The notes under the pieces are model-generated. The model did no database searches, had not been told where the DNA came from, and was given only the letters and a program-made list of their open reading frames with translations. A stretch of 64,000 nt of DNA from the NCBI GenBank assembly GCA_008694505.1, contig VZDJ01004378.1:16299645-16363644 (forward strand), given 5' to 3'. Positions 25,528 to 37,700 of this stretch are shown here, piece by piece (the stretch's first letter is position 1; each line of letters begins with the position of its first letter). Origin of the DNA: Cyanoderma ruficeps (taxonomy: Eukaryota; Chordata; Aves; Passeriformes; Timaliidae). The position numbers were made by a program, and so were the translations under genes.

Positions 25528-25536
25528 CCCCGCCCC
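25528..25536 (-). promoter_or_regulatory. GC box (Sp1-type)
   Basis: CCCCGCCCC on the plus strand, which reads GGGGCGGGG on the minus strand. It sits in the GC-rich core about 140 bp upstream of the ATG. Chance occurrence in such sequence is common. Confidence 0.35.
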
Positions 25537-25673
25537 GCCGCCCCCGGCCCGGCCCGGCCCGGCCCCTGCAGCCGCGGGCGAAGTGGAGCCGGCGAGGTCG
25601 GGAAGACGCCGCCGCCGCCGCCTTCTGCTCTCCTCCTCTCCCTCCTCCCCGCGCCCCGGCCGGGTCCGTCAAC

Positions 25674-25741
25674 ATGGCGAGCGCCTCGTACCACATCTCC
25701 AACCTGCTGGAGAAAATGACATCCAGCGACAAGGACTTCAG
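25674..25741 (+). CDS. CAND1: CAND1 coding exon 1
   Basis: Codes residues 1-22 and two bases of R23. It begins with ATG in a good Kozak context (AACATGG) inside the CpG island and ends CAG|GTGGGA. A pyrimidine-rich 5' UTR precedes it. The start is the expected one for the family; no in-frame upstream ATG extends the protein. Confidence 0.95.
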
Positions 25742-28700
25742 GTGGGACCCGCCGCCGCCGCCCTTCCGCGCCCTCCGCCACCCGCGCTGTCCCCGCGGCC
25801 GCCTGCGCGCCCGCTCCGGGCCTGGTGCCGCGGCGGCCCGGGTGGAGGCAGGTGCCCGGCGGCGAGGCCGGTGCCGCGGGCCCGGGCTGGGCGCGAATCT
25901 GCTGGTGCTACCCCGGGAAGAAAGTTCCCGTGAGGGGAGTCCCTCTCCTCGCTACCCGTGGAGGATGGGGCGCGGCGGTGCGGGCACCGCCGCGGCCTCC
26001 ACGCGTCGTGGGCAGAGATTTCCAGCAGCCGTGAGAAGTCGAGCGGCCGCCAGGTTTGCTGACTCGCGTGGGGACAGGCGAGGGTGGAGGTCTGAGTTCC
26101 TGACCTCGCAGATGCTCAGAAGCCGAAGGGACGAAGCCCTGAGCAACCAGCTGTCGCTGACCCTGCCTTGTGCAGCAGAGGTCGGGTGAGGTGACCTCCC
26201 TCGTTTCTTTCCAGCTTCAACAAACATGGATCCTATGATTCTGCGAATAGATGCAGGAAGGGACAGCCAGCACGGCAGACTCAAGAGGGTGCAGTGGAGG
26301 GCCACGATGATAAAGGGGCTGGAGCATCCACCTTATGAGGAGAGACTGGGGGAGCTGGGTGTGTTTAGTCTAGAGGAGAGAGGAGACCTCATTAATGCAT
26401 ATAGTTATTTCAAAGGTGGGTGCCAAGAGGGTGGTGCCAGACTCTTTTCAGTGGTGCCCGGAGTTAGAACTCAGTGGAATGGCCATAAACTAAACCACAA
26501 AAAGTTTCACCTCAGCATGAGGAAGAACTTTGTTACACTGAGGGTGGCAGAGCGCTGGAACAGGCTGCCCAGGGAGGTCGTGGAGTCTCGCTCTCTGGAG
26601 ACTTTGAAACCCCACCTGGACATGTTCCTGTGTCACCTGCTCTAGGTGACCCTGTTTTCAAAGAGGGGTTGGTCTGGATGATCTGCAGAGATCCCTTCAA
26701 ACCCAAATGATTCTGTGATCCTAAGCTCACATCCTTTTGGATGCTGCATCTTTTAGACAGTGGGGTTTTCTGCTCCTCATGCAGTTTGTTACTGCCCCTG
26801 TGCATCCAGAGAGAGAAATCCAGTTAAGTCTTATGGGGACGAGACTGGAATTTAATTTTGGGTTCAAGATCTGTCACAGGAGCACTACTTTACATTGGAT
26901 CATTTGCTTGCTTTGTAATAAATTAATAGCAGATAAAATGCAAATTATCAGAAAATGAAATAACACAAGTAAACTGCTAAAAAACAGCGGAGATAATACA
27001 TTTACACAGTACCTGTGGCAAAACATTAGATTAAAAAGTTACATTGTTTTGGTATTTAGTCCAACCAGAAATTCAAGTTTGAAGGCTTTACTTGTCAATA
27101 AGAGTGTATCAATACAAACAGGGAAAAGCCATAAAATGCACTTGTGTTTTGTTGCTTTGCTGCAGCATCTTAGCACTTAGCTTATGATTAAAAGTAGATG
27201 ACATCCAAGCAAGTTTCTTCTTAATATATTAAAATCTAAAGGAAAACAGTTGCTGATATATAGAGTTGGATTTTGAATAATCTTGTTAGGTTTTGACAGA
27301 GTGTTTTAGCACTTGACATCAATTTGATCTGGGATTTTTATGTCAATTTCTTTCAAATTTTAATAGCATTATATTACCTGGAGAGTTTCAGACTAGAAAT
27401 TTTGGAAATTAAAAAAAAATACTGATTAGTCTAAAAAGATACAAACTAAAATCGCCCAATTTCTTTAAAATGTTCTGAAATGAGACTGAAATTTTTTTTC
27501 CTCTAAATGTTAGAAGAGTTTTTACTGTTTTCATGGTAATTTGTTTCTGTGATTAAGTGAAATTTCCATTTTGTACATATGGGGAGGATGACTTACAGTA
27601 AGTTCCAGTGGATTTGTGCTGAATACTGATTTTTATGAGTTAAAAACCTTCTGTATAGGAGGGACAGGTTATAACTCTCCAGTGCAATTGTAGCAAACAC
27701 TTTTCCTCCCAGTTGCGTGTAATTAAAATTTCCTGTGTAGTTCCTTTAGTAGAGCACACTTCAAAAATTATATGTTCTAGTAGCTTTGTTCAACTTTGAA
27801 ATTGTCAAATATTAAAAAAAAAATCTTAACAGATTAAAATCTAAGTTTACAAACCATCAAAAAATGAATGATGATAGACCTTTACCAGCTGGCTGTTATG
27901 GAGTAACATTTTATGAAACTTTATGTGTATTGTGTATTTGCATAATGGGTAAAATAGTATTTAGTTCTAGTAATTGTAAGTGCATTTATTCTTAGATCAG
28001 GTCTGTTTGAATAGGGACAGTGCAGTTATCTTGTTGGTATCATTGAACAGAGTGTAAAACAGCCGTTCAGGCAAGCAGTCTACTGTAAAATGTAATCCTC
28101 CTGTTCTTGGATAAACTGAGCTGTCCATTGCAGAGCTGGAATATGTGCTTCTTGGAAGATGTACATACTTGCAGCTTTTTTGTCCACGTGGGAACTTGGG
28201 CTAAAGTTCTAAAATGAGCAGTCAGGTAAGGTGGCAGTTTACAGTGGCTGTGGAGAAGGAGTGTCCTCACTGCAGCAGGAGAATGACAGCTCTGAGTGCA
28301 GGGTGTGAGGAGCTGCTGACACACTCACTGCCTGCTTTGCACCAGGTAAAGTTTGATGTACGGGTAGGGAGAGTTGTGACTGAAAGTCACACTGAAACTA
28401 CTTAAAACTATGTTTCTAAATACCAGCTACTTTACACTAAAGCTGCCTGGTCTCCCCACCCCATTGTGGTGTTTGGGTTGGTTTGCATGCTTCAGTGGAG
28501 GATCTACCAGGACAACTCTGTTGTAGTTGAGTGCAGAGGCTGCTGGTGCGCTGAGGATGTATGTGCATGCTCTGCTTAGTTTAGGAACTGACAAGTAGGT
28601 GATGAGTAGACGTGAACTTCTAAGGCTAGGAAATAGGAGCTATTGACCAAGGAAGTGAGGGGAGGTTATTCAGTTAAGTAAACTAGGTAAATACAGTAGT

Positions 28701-31700
28701 AACTTGGAGACAGTTTTTGAATGTTCTAGTACTGTGTGACTTCATGTATATGCTTAAATTAGGTCCTGTTATCTTTATTTATCAAGTAGCCTTTTTCGTT
28801 ACTGTGCTTAAAAGCTGATACTTTGCATCCACAGCCTGGTTTTGTGCACATCTGGTTTCTGTCAGACTGCAGGCTTGCTTCTGTGGGACTGTTGGAGTGA
28901 GTGAAAAGGGGGTGAAGTCTCATCTTAGAAACACCTTGAGACTATTAGACTGGAATTATTAAAAGACAGTACAAAGTCCATTATGTGAGGTTGAGCTCCA
29001 TTATGTGAGGTTAAACATCTGTCATTTGTGATGCATATTAAGATTATCCAGAGTCTTGACTTTCATTTTCAGTAAAAAGTAGTGTCTGGCATGTCAAGCT
29101 GCAGAGATAACCTTCCAAGCATGACCTGAGCTAAAGTGGTGTCTGCTTGAGGCTGATGTGCCTGAAGTGCAAATGCCACCCTGAGCTGGTTAACTACAAA
29201 CGCTTGTTTGGAGTTTTGAATGGGGGCTGGTGGCGGTACTGAAGCCCATGGGATTTGTAATTGAGTATTACATCTGTGTTGCTGCTTCTCAGAAGAGGAG
29301 GCACTTAGAAAAGAGAAATGGATTGTGAAACAGACTTCACAAGGAAAAGAAACAGAACGCATAAAGGCAATAGTTTTAGAAAGTAATTTTTCAGGATGTT
29401 CTTCTGTTGGTGGATATGACTGTTATTAAATAGTAAATTAATTGGTATGAAAGGTGATTTTATTTGCTTGATCTCCCAAGAATTAATTTTGTTCCTTACC
29501 GTGGCACCCTGTATTATGGGCTGGATAAATGTGATCAGCTGTTTTCTGGGCTGTAAGCAAGCTAGTCTGTACAAGGCAAGAAAATGAAAAACACATGGAA
29601 CATAAGCTTAACTTTTATTTCTCGCTTCATTAATTAAAGTTTGGCTTTTGTGAATTTTATGGGAGAATGTTTGAGAAACTATATTTTTCTTCTTGCTTAA
29701 AACTTGTTTTAAAATAAACTCAGAGCAGAGATCAATTTTTTTAACAAAGTTTAATTTTTTTTTTTTTTTACAACAACAGCGTAGCTTATGAAAGGACAAT
29801 TTAAAATCTGTGAAAGTTTCAGTTTTTCTTTGTGGAGATGATGTGGAATATAATGTAAATGCTGTATATAAAATATGTAGCTGTTCTCATAAGAGAAAGA
29901 TGATGACCTAACTCAAAGTTATTGTCATTTTCAAATACAGTTTTTCTTCCTTTCTGTTTTATAAATCCTACTTACATCACAAAACAGACAGTAATAATTC
30001 AATGTTAAATGTGATTTTGATAACAAATTATGGAAACCGAGAATCTTGAATCCTGAGCACTGTGAATAACCCATATCCCTTTAGCAATAATTATCTCATC
30101 TTTTGTCAGGTTTATGGCTACTAATGACTTGATGACAGAACTACAGAAAGATTCTATCAAGCTGGATGATGACAGTGAAAGAAAGGTGGTGAAGATGATA
30201 TTGAAATTACTGGAAGATAAAAATGGTGAGGTGCAAAACTTGGCTGTCAAATGGTAGGTATTTTTTTTTCTGTGATGTAAAGAATTGTATAATGACAGAA
30301 CAGTATAAAGCACTTTTGAAAACTCAAATGGCTACTGCTACACAAAATAATTTTGAAATTGATATCCACAAAGGAACTCTTGTTCTTGTAGACTATCAGC
30401 CTTAATTGTTGTAACATAAAAAACTATGTTTTGTTGACAGTGGGGATTAATATTTGGGGTTTCAGGTGCCAAATAGCACATACAATCCTTGCTGAAAGTA
30501 TTTGAGTGACACACTTGTTCTTTGGTGATAATTCTTGATTGCTAAATAGATACAAAAGGCTTATAATTCAGTGGTAGTTGCTACGTTGATACTTGATGGC
30601 GAGACCTTAGATGATGTGCAGGGAAAGAATTGTGGTATTGGAGGTGTTTTCAAGCAGAGATGAAAACATGAAATGGTAAAGATATGGCCTCCGTTATCAA
30701 ATGTGGAACTTACCTCTTCACTAGCATTCAGAATACTGTGCTAATGGTTTACAAGCTTTACAGGAACTGTAAATGTTTTATGGGATCAGGGTGCATTTCC
30801 TTGCCTTTCAGAGACTTCTGTGGCTTCACTGCCCTCTCTTCCTCACTTTATTGAGCTTTACATATGATGTGACTTTTCCAGAGCGCCCTTTGAAGAGGGG
30901 CTACATTTCTTACGACTTTTTTCTTCGCCCTTCTGACTTTTTGTGTGCTTTAAAGAGGGTCTTTCTTAAGAGGTGTATAGTGTTCCTGAGAATGTTTCTT
31001 CTTTGTGAGCTCAGGTTATTTTTTTTAATACTCCATATACACTGCTTATATTCCATGAGGTATGGATTGATGTAAACTTGGTACACAAGAGCTTGAGGAG
31101 TTTCGCATTGTGACTAGCCAAGTTTTTCAGCTTGTTATTCTTTGTAGTTTGCCCTGTCACACTAGCAAAGCAGAAAAAGCCTGTGTGTACCTCTGCTTAT
31201 GTACTCAGAAGCAGTGCTTTCTTCAGCTTCTGAGGGGTTTTAAGTGATGGTAACCAAAACCTTGCACAGACAAACTGATGTAGGAATGTCAAGTTTCAAG
31301 CCAGATATTAGCAATGTTAGGTATATTAGCACTATAATTGTCACTACTTTTTTGCTACTGTCACCAGGGATGCAGTGTTGTTAAAATGTATCTTACCTAC
31401 CTCCTTTTCATAACAAAACAAAATACCCTGCTTTTTTTTGATTCAAACTTCTGGAATGTCTGAGTTCCTCATGGTTTCATGGCTTTGAAACAGATTGCTT
31501 GTACTCAATCAGAAGAGCATATTGTTGTGAAACTTGGCTCAGGCTTAGAATTATCTTTGTGTGCAACAGCATTTTGTAGAAAAGCTACATTTTAGCGTAC
31601 TTGCAATACTCATTTCTAATGTACATCCTAAAGCTGTCCTGAAGTTTAGATTAATGCACATAGACACATATATCATGATCTTTAATGGCAATGTTAGAAT

Positions 31701-34700
31701 TTGGATCTAAAGTACAAGTAATGCTTACTAAAGCATTAAAGAAGATTGCAAAGGGAAGAGAATGAGAAAATAGATGACTTCCTGTGTGTGTGCACATCCT
31801 GTTCTTATTAACAGTTCTTCAATTTTTAAAGCTTACTTTGATATATTGATAAAACTCTTGGGTTTAACTAATGTGGCTGAATCTCTTTCAAGTTTGGATT
31901 GTTTTTGAGAATTCCAAATAATGTTATGGAACAGTGTTAAATTTACTTTCATGGGACAAGAACCATCATGGAAAAGTTTGCAGGTGAATTGTAAACATCC
32001 ATGTAGAAGGTGGATGTGTACATTCTGTAACGCATCAAGTTGTGGGTTTTTTTGTTTTGGTTTTTGTTTGTGTCCCAATCACTTGCAGCTATGCTTTGCA
32101 TGCAAAACAAACCCCCACCACTCTTTCAGAGTATTCTTTTCTTGAACCAGGTGGTACTCAATACAGTTCATGACAGTTTTAAGCCTAATGCTGTGGCGGC
32201 TTCCTGTTTGCTGTTCTTGTAGTCCTTGTTCCTTTTCTCACACTGCTTCTTACCTGGTTTTGTTACAGACTGCTTTAGGGACTTAGTTTTCTTCTGGCTT
32301 AGTGCTTGCCTTCTGCAATTTACCCGTTGGTAGAAGAATTGGTGGGGTGAAGGATGGGAGAGGCTGAACAGTAGTAAGCTGTAGGTTTTTAAAGACAGGG
32401 CATGCTGGTATGAAGTCTTCCATCTACTGCAACACAGGTGTAAGCCTGATTCGTTGGGAAGTTAATTTCAGCCAGCATATTTTTCTTGGGTTTTTTTATT
32501 TTAAATATTTTGTGTTCTTGTGTATTTCTGTTAAGGATTTCTTGGCACTTCCAGCTGAGGAAAGTAAACTGTGTTTAGATCTCTCTTAATTTAAATGCTG
32601 TGGTGAACTTCAGAGACTATCATCAGTGACTTTCATCAGACCCTTGATGACCCATTAAAATATCAATTCCCTCTTTCATAGAAAGAGAATTTAAGACAAT
32701 CCAGTCTGCTTTTCAATCTGCACTTGAGACAGATTTTTCCTTGAGGAGGGGAGAAAAGTGTTGCAGCTTGTTAGGGGAACTTCCTCTATAGGTAGATCAG
32801 TGGAAATGCTCTGAATAAAAAACCCTTGCATAAGAGTCACTCTTTGAAGATTTGTTTCTCGAGGTCACTGAACAGAGCAGATTTGAAACAACTCATAGCA
32901 ACTGTAAAGCAGTATGTGTTTTTAGGCAAGTGTAGCAACAGGTGAGCAGTGCTCCTGGTTTTGCCTTATCCACTGCTTGCCTTCACACTTGAGTAAGAAG
33001 AGCTCTATTGGTTAAAATGCCAGTGAACTTTTTTCTTATTATCTTTACAAAGCACACTGGTGATTTTCTTCTTGCTCCTTTCAATTACATTATGCTGGTT
33101 TGGGGCAGGATAAACCATGTAAAAGCAAAGCAGAAGTCAGTTTTTGGGTTCATGGGCATTTGGGTAGCTACCTTGGAAAATGATTGTCCAGTTCACTTCT
33201 GAATAAAAATGAAAATTTTATTCAGAGCTGTATTAGTACTCCTGAAGTAAAGTTGGCCTGCTCTAATCTTTGCCTCTACAGAAGGGAACTGAGTTTCATT
33301 TGTTAAGCTTTGTACTGCAGGCAGTAGATGAAACCTGTGTCAGTAACAGCAGGTTGTTTACCTTGTTTTTCTTAATTGCATGTAAAATATTAAATGTATT
33401 TTTATTGTCTCCATTTTTTTGAAGCAATGGTTTATATTTTACTTGGTAGTCATGGGCTGGTTTACTGTCAGCTAGTGTGGAAAAAGCTATTCTTACAGCA
33501 TATCCTCAGTTTATAGCTGTAAGTGTAGTCCAGCAGGGTATCCTGTGCACCTGATGGCAGCAGTAGTTACACTGCGTGTGGCTTTATTAAGATTATGTGC
33601 ATCTGGCATAGTCAAACAGCATGGTTTCTCTAAGTGTAGGTATTGTGTTGGTACTGCTTGTTCCTCATTGCTGATAATCTTGGTAATGCTGTGTTGGCCC
33701 AAATTGCACATTAATTGTTTCATGTGTTCAGTGTTGCAGATTAAGGATGAACTGTTTCTCATTTTGAACACTTTGATATTCTCCCATTTAAACCTACTCA
33801 TAGAAATTTTTCTTGGTTCACACTGTGAAATGTTTCCTGAAACCAGTAAGCCAAACATACCCAATGCTATCTATGGTGATAAAAAAGGTGGGATTAAAGT
33901 AAGCACTTTCAGTGATTCCTCACTTGTGGTACTGTAGTTTCTCTGCTTTTACCAGACCGACTTCTCTGGGCACAGTTCAGTATAAGAAGCTCTGCCTGAT
34001 TCTGTGAGTCTGAGTCATTACTGGGAACAGGATGATGCATCTATTGGCTGCTGTGTGGCTGATCCAGTTCAGCAGCTTTAAAGTGTTTTGTGTGCTTTGG
34101 TAATACACTACTGCACATCATGCTATACTAGTGATTTGAATAATGTGGAGGTTTTTTAAATTTGTGAGTTTTAATTCTGCCTTGTAAATAAATGTGCTGT
34201 TCAAATATGCCAGTTGGAGATTATAATTGATTATATGTTGGTGTCCAGCTTCCTAATATGGAGCTATGCAATGAACACCTTTTATTTCCAAATGTGTGTA
34301 ACTTAAAGGAGACAGTGTGTTACTTTTTATTTTCATAGGCAGCTGAATGCGCTTTTTTTTTTTCCTTTTTTTAATAAGGTCCCTAAGTGATATTTACTGA
34401 TTTCGAAGGTCAGAAAAACTTGAGGGTAGCCTTTTATAAAATTTACTTCACAATTGTTATGTGTGCTTTGCTGAACTAATAGGTTAAATAAATCAAACTG
34501 AAGATGCTGATTCAGGTAAAATATGGCTTAATACTTTGCAGAAACTGTAATTTATAGCGTGTGTTAATATCATTCCAGTGGTTTGGTCATCTTTAAAACA
34601 TTAGCAAAAAAGTGTTTCTGATTCTTAGCTGAGATGAATCTGATTGGCTGGCCTTTGCTATGATTATTTTAATTACTCATAGGTTGCATTTGAAAAATAA

Positions 34701-37700
34701 GCATATTTAAATCAAAAGAATTCAGTAGTTGTTCAACAGTTGAGGTTTAAAACAAGGGGTTTTTAACCTTGTATACTGTAGTCTGTTGACTGAAATGCAC
34801 AGGGAATTTAATTTCACTGGACTACTGTGGAGTCATTGTACCTTGGAATTCTATAGGTTTCTGTTCCAGTTGATTTGTGCTTGTGTTTTTACAACAATTT
34901 ACTATGCACCAAGAGTAGATGGATGCAACAGTGCTGTAAGTAGCCACTGATTGACAGTGGTGTGTATTTGAAGAGAAACTCTATATATAGATGTGTCAAT
35001 GAATCACGGTGAGGGGAAAGCTTAACTGAAGAGTCACATCAAGTTGCAAAGAAAGCTGTGAGTTTTTTCAGCAACTGGAGAAAATGTTTCAACTGCAGCC
35101 AGGGATGGCTTGATGTATTTGTGTGTCAGAGATAATTATTGGTAATAATCTGTGTTTGCAATGTTTGTGTACAGATTTATCAGGAGTTTTTCAGTTAGAG
35201 GCAAAAAGTCCTTAGCAGTATTAGTGTTCAGAAATTATTTTAATAATGCATTGTTAATTTAACATAATTGAAGCAGTAAAGTGACTAGATTAGATTGTGG
35301 ATATGGTCCTCTAAAACCCTCCCTGCTCTCTAGGGTTTAATGGCTGTAGAGATAGTTTAATTGAATCTAAAGAAACCAGTACAGTGCTTTTTCCCTGAAT
35401 TAAAGGGCAATGTCAGGTTAGGGCATGAGTTCTGACTGCTTTTAAGGAAGGGGGCTCTGTCAGAGATGTTCATTTCTGCAGGATCTGCTGAAGCAAGTGA
35501 GAAACCATCCATTACATCTTCATTTCTGTGCTCTTAAAGGACTTCTTTTTATGCCTTTGATACCAGTCAGTATCTCAACTAACAGTTTCTTGAAATTATC
35601 CACGTGCTGTATCTTCTAAAAACGTAACCCCAAAGTTGTTCTCCTATATTTATTTTAAGGTTATCTGTAAATCTCCATTAAATACTCTGCAAATAGAGTA
35701 AATTGCAATCTTTCTGAATTTGTGGCATTGATGTGATCATAAAACAACAGGATCAGATGTCTGTGCCCTAGTTTGACTAATGTCAAATTAGTTCCGAGTT
35801 CTGTGCATTAACAAAACTGTGTTAGTTGTAAACGATACTTACAAAGTGGTACTTTGCCTGATTTTGGCAAATATGTTTTGCCTTTGCTACATCTATGTCC
35901 ATCCTTCCTCTGCCCCCCACTCCCAATGTATTTTCAGCAGGTTTTACCACATGAGTAGGGTGGGTAAAGAGAGAAAGAAACCAAGCAGCAGGTTATGGTA
36001 TGTTAAAGAAGGCATGGAAAGTGCTAGGTGTGATTGCCTTGGGAATTGCATATTCCTGGTTGTTAATCTAAGTGTTGTGCCTCAAGTGCAAACACTGGTC
36101 TGAGTTCATGGGAGCTAAGGTGTTGTGAGTGTGGCCATAGAAAGAGAAGTTCCAGGTTTGCCCAACATGGGGACAGACCACTGATGGCCAAAACTTTGAA
36201 CCTTACTCTGGTTACTGTGGTGCAGTAAGTCCCACATAGTGCTTGAGTGCAAGGGCTTGCTCATCCGTGTCCTCCACCTGCTTGCATGTCTTGCTTTCTG
36301 CCATTTGCTGGGCATTTTTTATAATAATTAGGTCTTGCCCCTGTGAATTCTGGACGTGGGGAAAAAAGGTAGCAGCATTGAGGTACATATAACAGGTTGG
36401 GGGGTTTAAGATGTATTTTGGATTTGTCTTACTGCATAGAGCCATGACCTGAATCCAAATATTGTATAGCATAAAGATGCAGTAATTAAGAATATTGTTT
36501 ACTTGCCTGTGAATTACGCAGGCACTGATGGTCAAGCGTGTAAAGTGCTGGCTCTGGCTAGGTTAATTTTTGTTACAAATCTTGTTGTGAACTGAGAAGC
36601 AAGAGGGACTCTGGTTTTGAGACTGAAGCAGAACAGCTGTACAGAACAAATTTCTAGCTCCAAATAAAAGACATGTACTGAATGAATATTTTGGTATTAG
36701 ATTTATGGAGGCAAGTTATCAGTCCAACCAGATGAAGGTTTTCAGTTTTTAAAATTCTGCTTTGTGTTGCTACCAAAACCAACCTTAAGTTTATGACTTG
36801 AATGCAGAATACTGAAATAATATTTTGTTGCCAATTTAATACTCTTTTCTTGTTTATACAGCCTGGGACCTCTGGTGAGTAAAGTGAAGGAGTATCAAGT
36901 GGAGACCATTGTAGATACCCTCTGTACAAACATGCTTTCAGATAAAGAACAGTTACGTGACATTTCAAGCATTGGTCTGAAAACTGTGATTGGAGAACTT
37001 CCTCCAGCTTCCAGTGGTAAGGCATTTTGTACTAAAGACTTCATGTAGTTGTATCATTTACTGGTTCAAAAAAATAAAGAAGTTTGGGGTTTTGGGGAAG
37101 AGGATTCAGTTAATTTAGCATAGGAACTAGTTTTGGTTAGGGTAAAAACACAGCATAAATACCTTTTCAGTTTCTCCTTCTCTGACTATATTGCCAAATT
37201 TTACTAGTTTAAGAATTTTTTTAACTGAAGGATTGCGTTAATGTGGAAAACAAACTCAGATAATATGAACTTCAGTATAACAACGTCCGTATAAGCTTCT
37301 ATTTTAATAATTGCTTGGTGGAGCACATCTAGGCTGTAGTAATAGCTAAATCTCTTCTTGGTCTTTGGTTGATGATACACTTCAAAATTGATTACAACTC
37401 CTGTATTTTTCTTTAACTATCTGATTTTTGTCTCACTTTCTAGGAATTGTTTTGGAGAGTAGCTTGTGTTTCTCACCTGTGAAATTAGTGAAATCTTACC
37501 TGTAGGTTTAAATGAAGGCAGTTTTTCCTCTAAAAGAGACACTAATGTTAATAGCACTGCTTTTTTACTCAAGTGCTTTTCAGATATCATAGTGTAGGAT
37601 ATGAATGGGAATAGAGAGTGATTAAGAAGGCTTTGGAAATTACGTCTTAAGAGACTGAGATCTCCGCAAATAAAAGAAAAGCTCTGATTTTAATATCCTT

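Larger units (their letters stand above)
25040..26060. promoter_or_regulatory. CAND1: CpG island and CAND1 promoter region (boundaries approximate)
   Basis: A sharp rise in G+C and CpG density over an AT-rich background surrounds CAND1 exon 1. It includes CGCGCG runs, (GGCCC)n at about 25545-25564, a short GCC repeat just before the 5' UTR pyrimidine tract (about 25607-25621), and another CCG run just inside intron 1. There is no TATA box close to the ATG, so a dispersed housekeeping-type start is likely. The transcription start cannot be fixed from sequence. Long reading frames in both directions here are by-products of GC richness and are not called as genes. Confidence 0.85.
25742..30109 (+). 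other. CAND1: CAND1 intron 1 (4,368 bp)
   Basis: Begins inside the CpG island and contains a CR1 3' end at about 26278-26725. The rest is AT-rich, with a 20 bp period duplication at 28977-29012. GT-AG ends. Confidence 0.9.

Noticed and set aside
24784..25719. 311-codon plus-strand reading frame over the CAND1 promoter
   Set aside because: It overlaps the CpG island in a different frame from CAND1, is dominated by Arg/Pro/Ala from GC-rich DNA, and has no recognisable domain. Stop codons are simply rare in such sequence.
25392..26189. 265-codon frame across exon 1 and the start of intron 1
   Set aside because: It is out of frame with CAND1 and low-complexity Arg/Pro/Ala. The CAND1 frame with its splice donor at 25742 explains the conserved part.
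26226..26645. 140-codon frame as a host gene
   Set aside because: It is the 3' end of a CR1 LINE, recognisable by its WNRLPREVV segment and CR1 tail.
33545..33937. 130-codon frame in CAND1 intron 2
   Set aside because: No domain or codon pattern, entirely intronic, with overlapping frames on the other strand of similar length.
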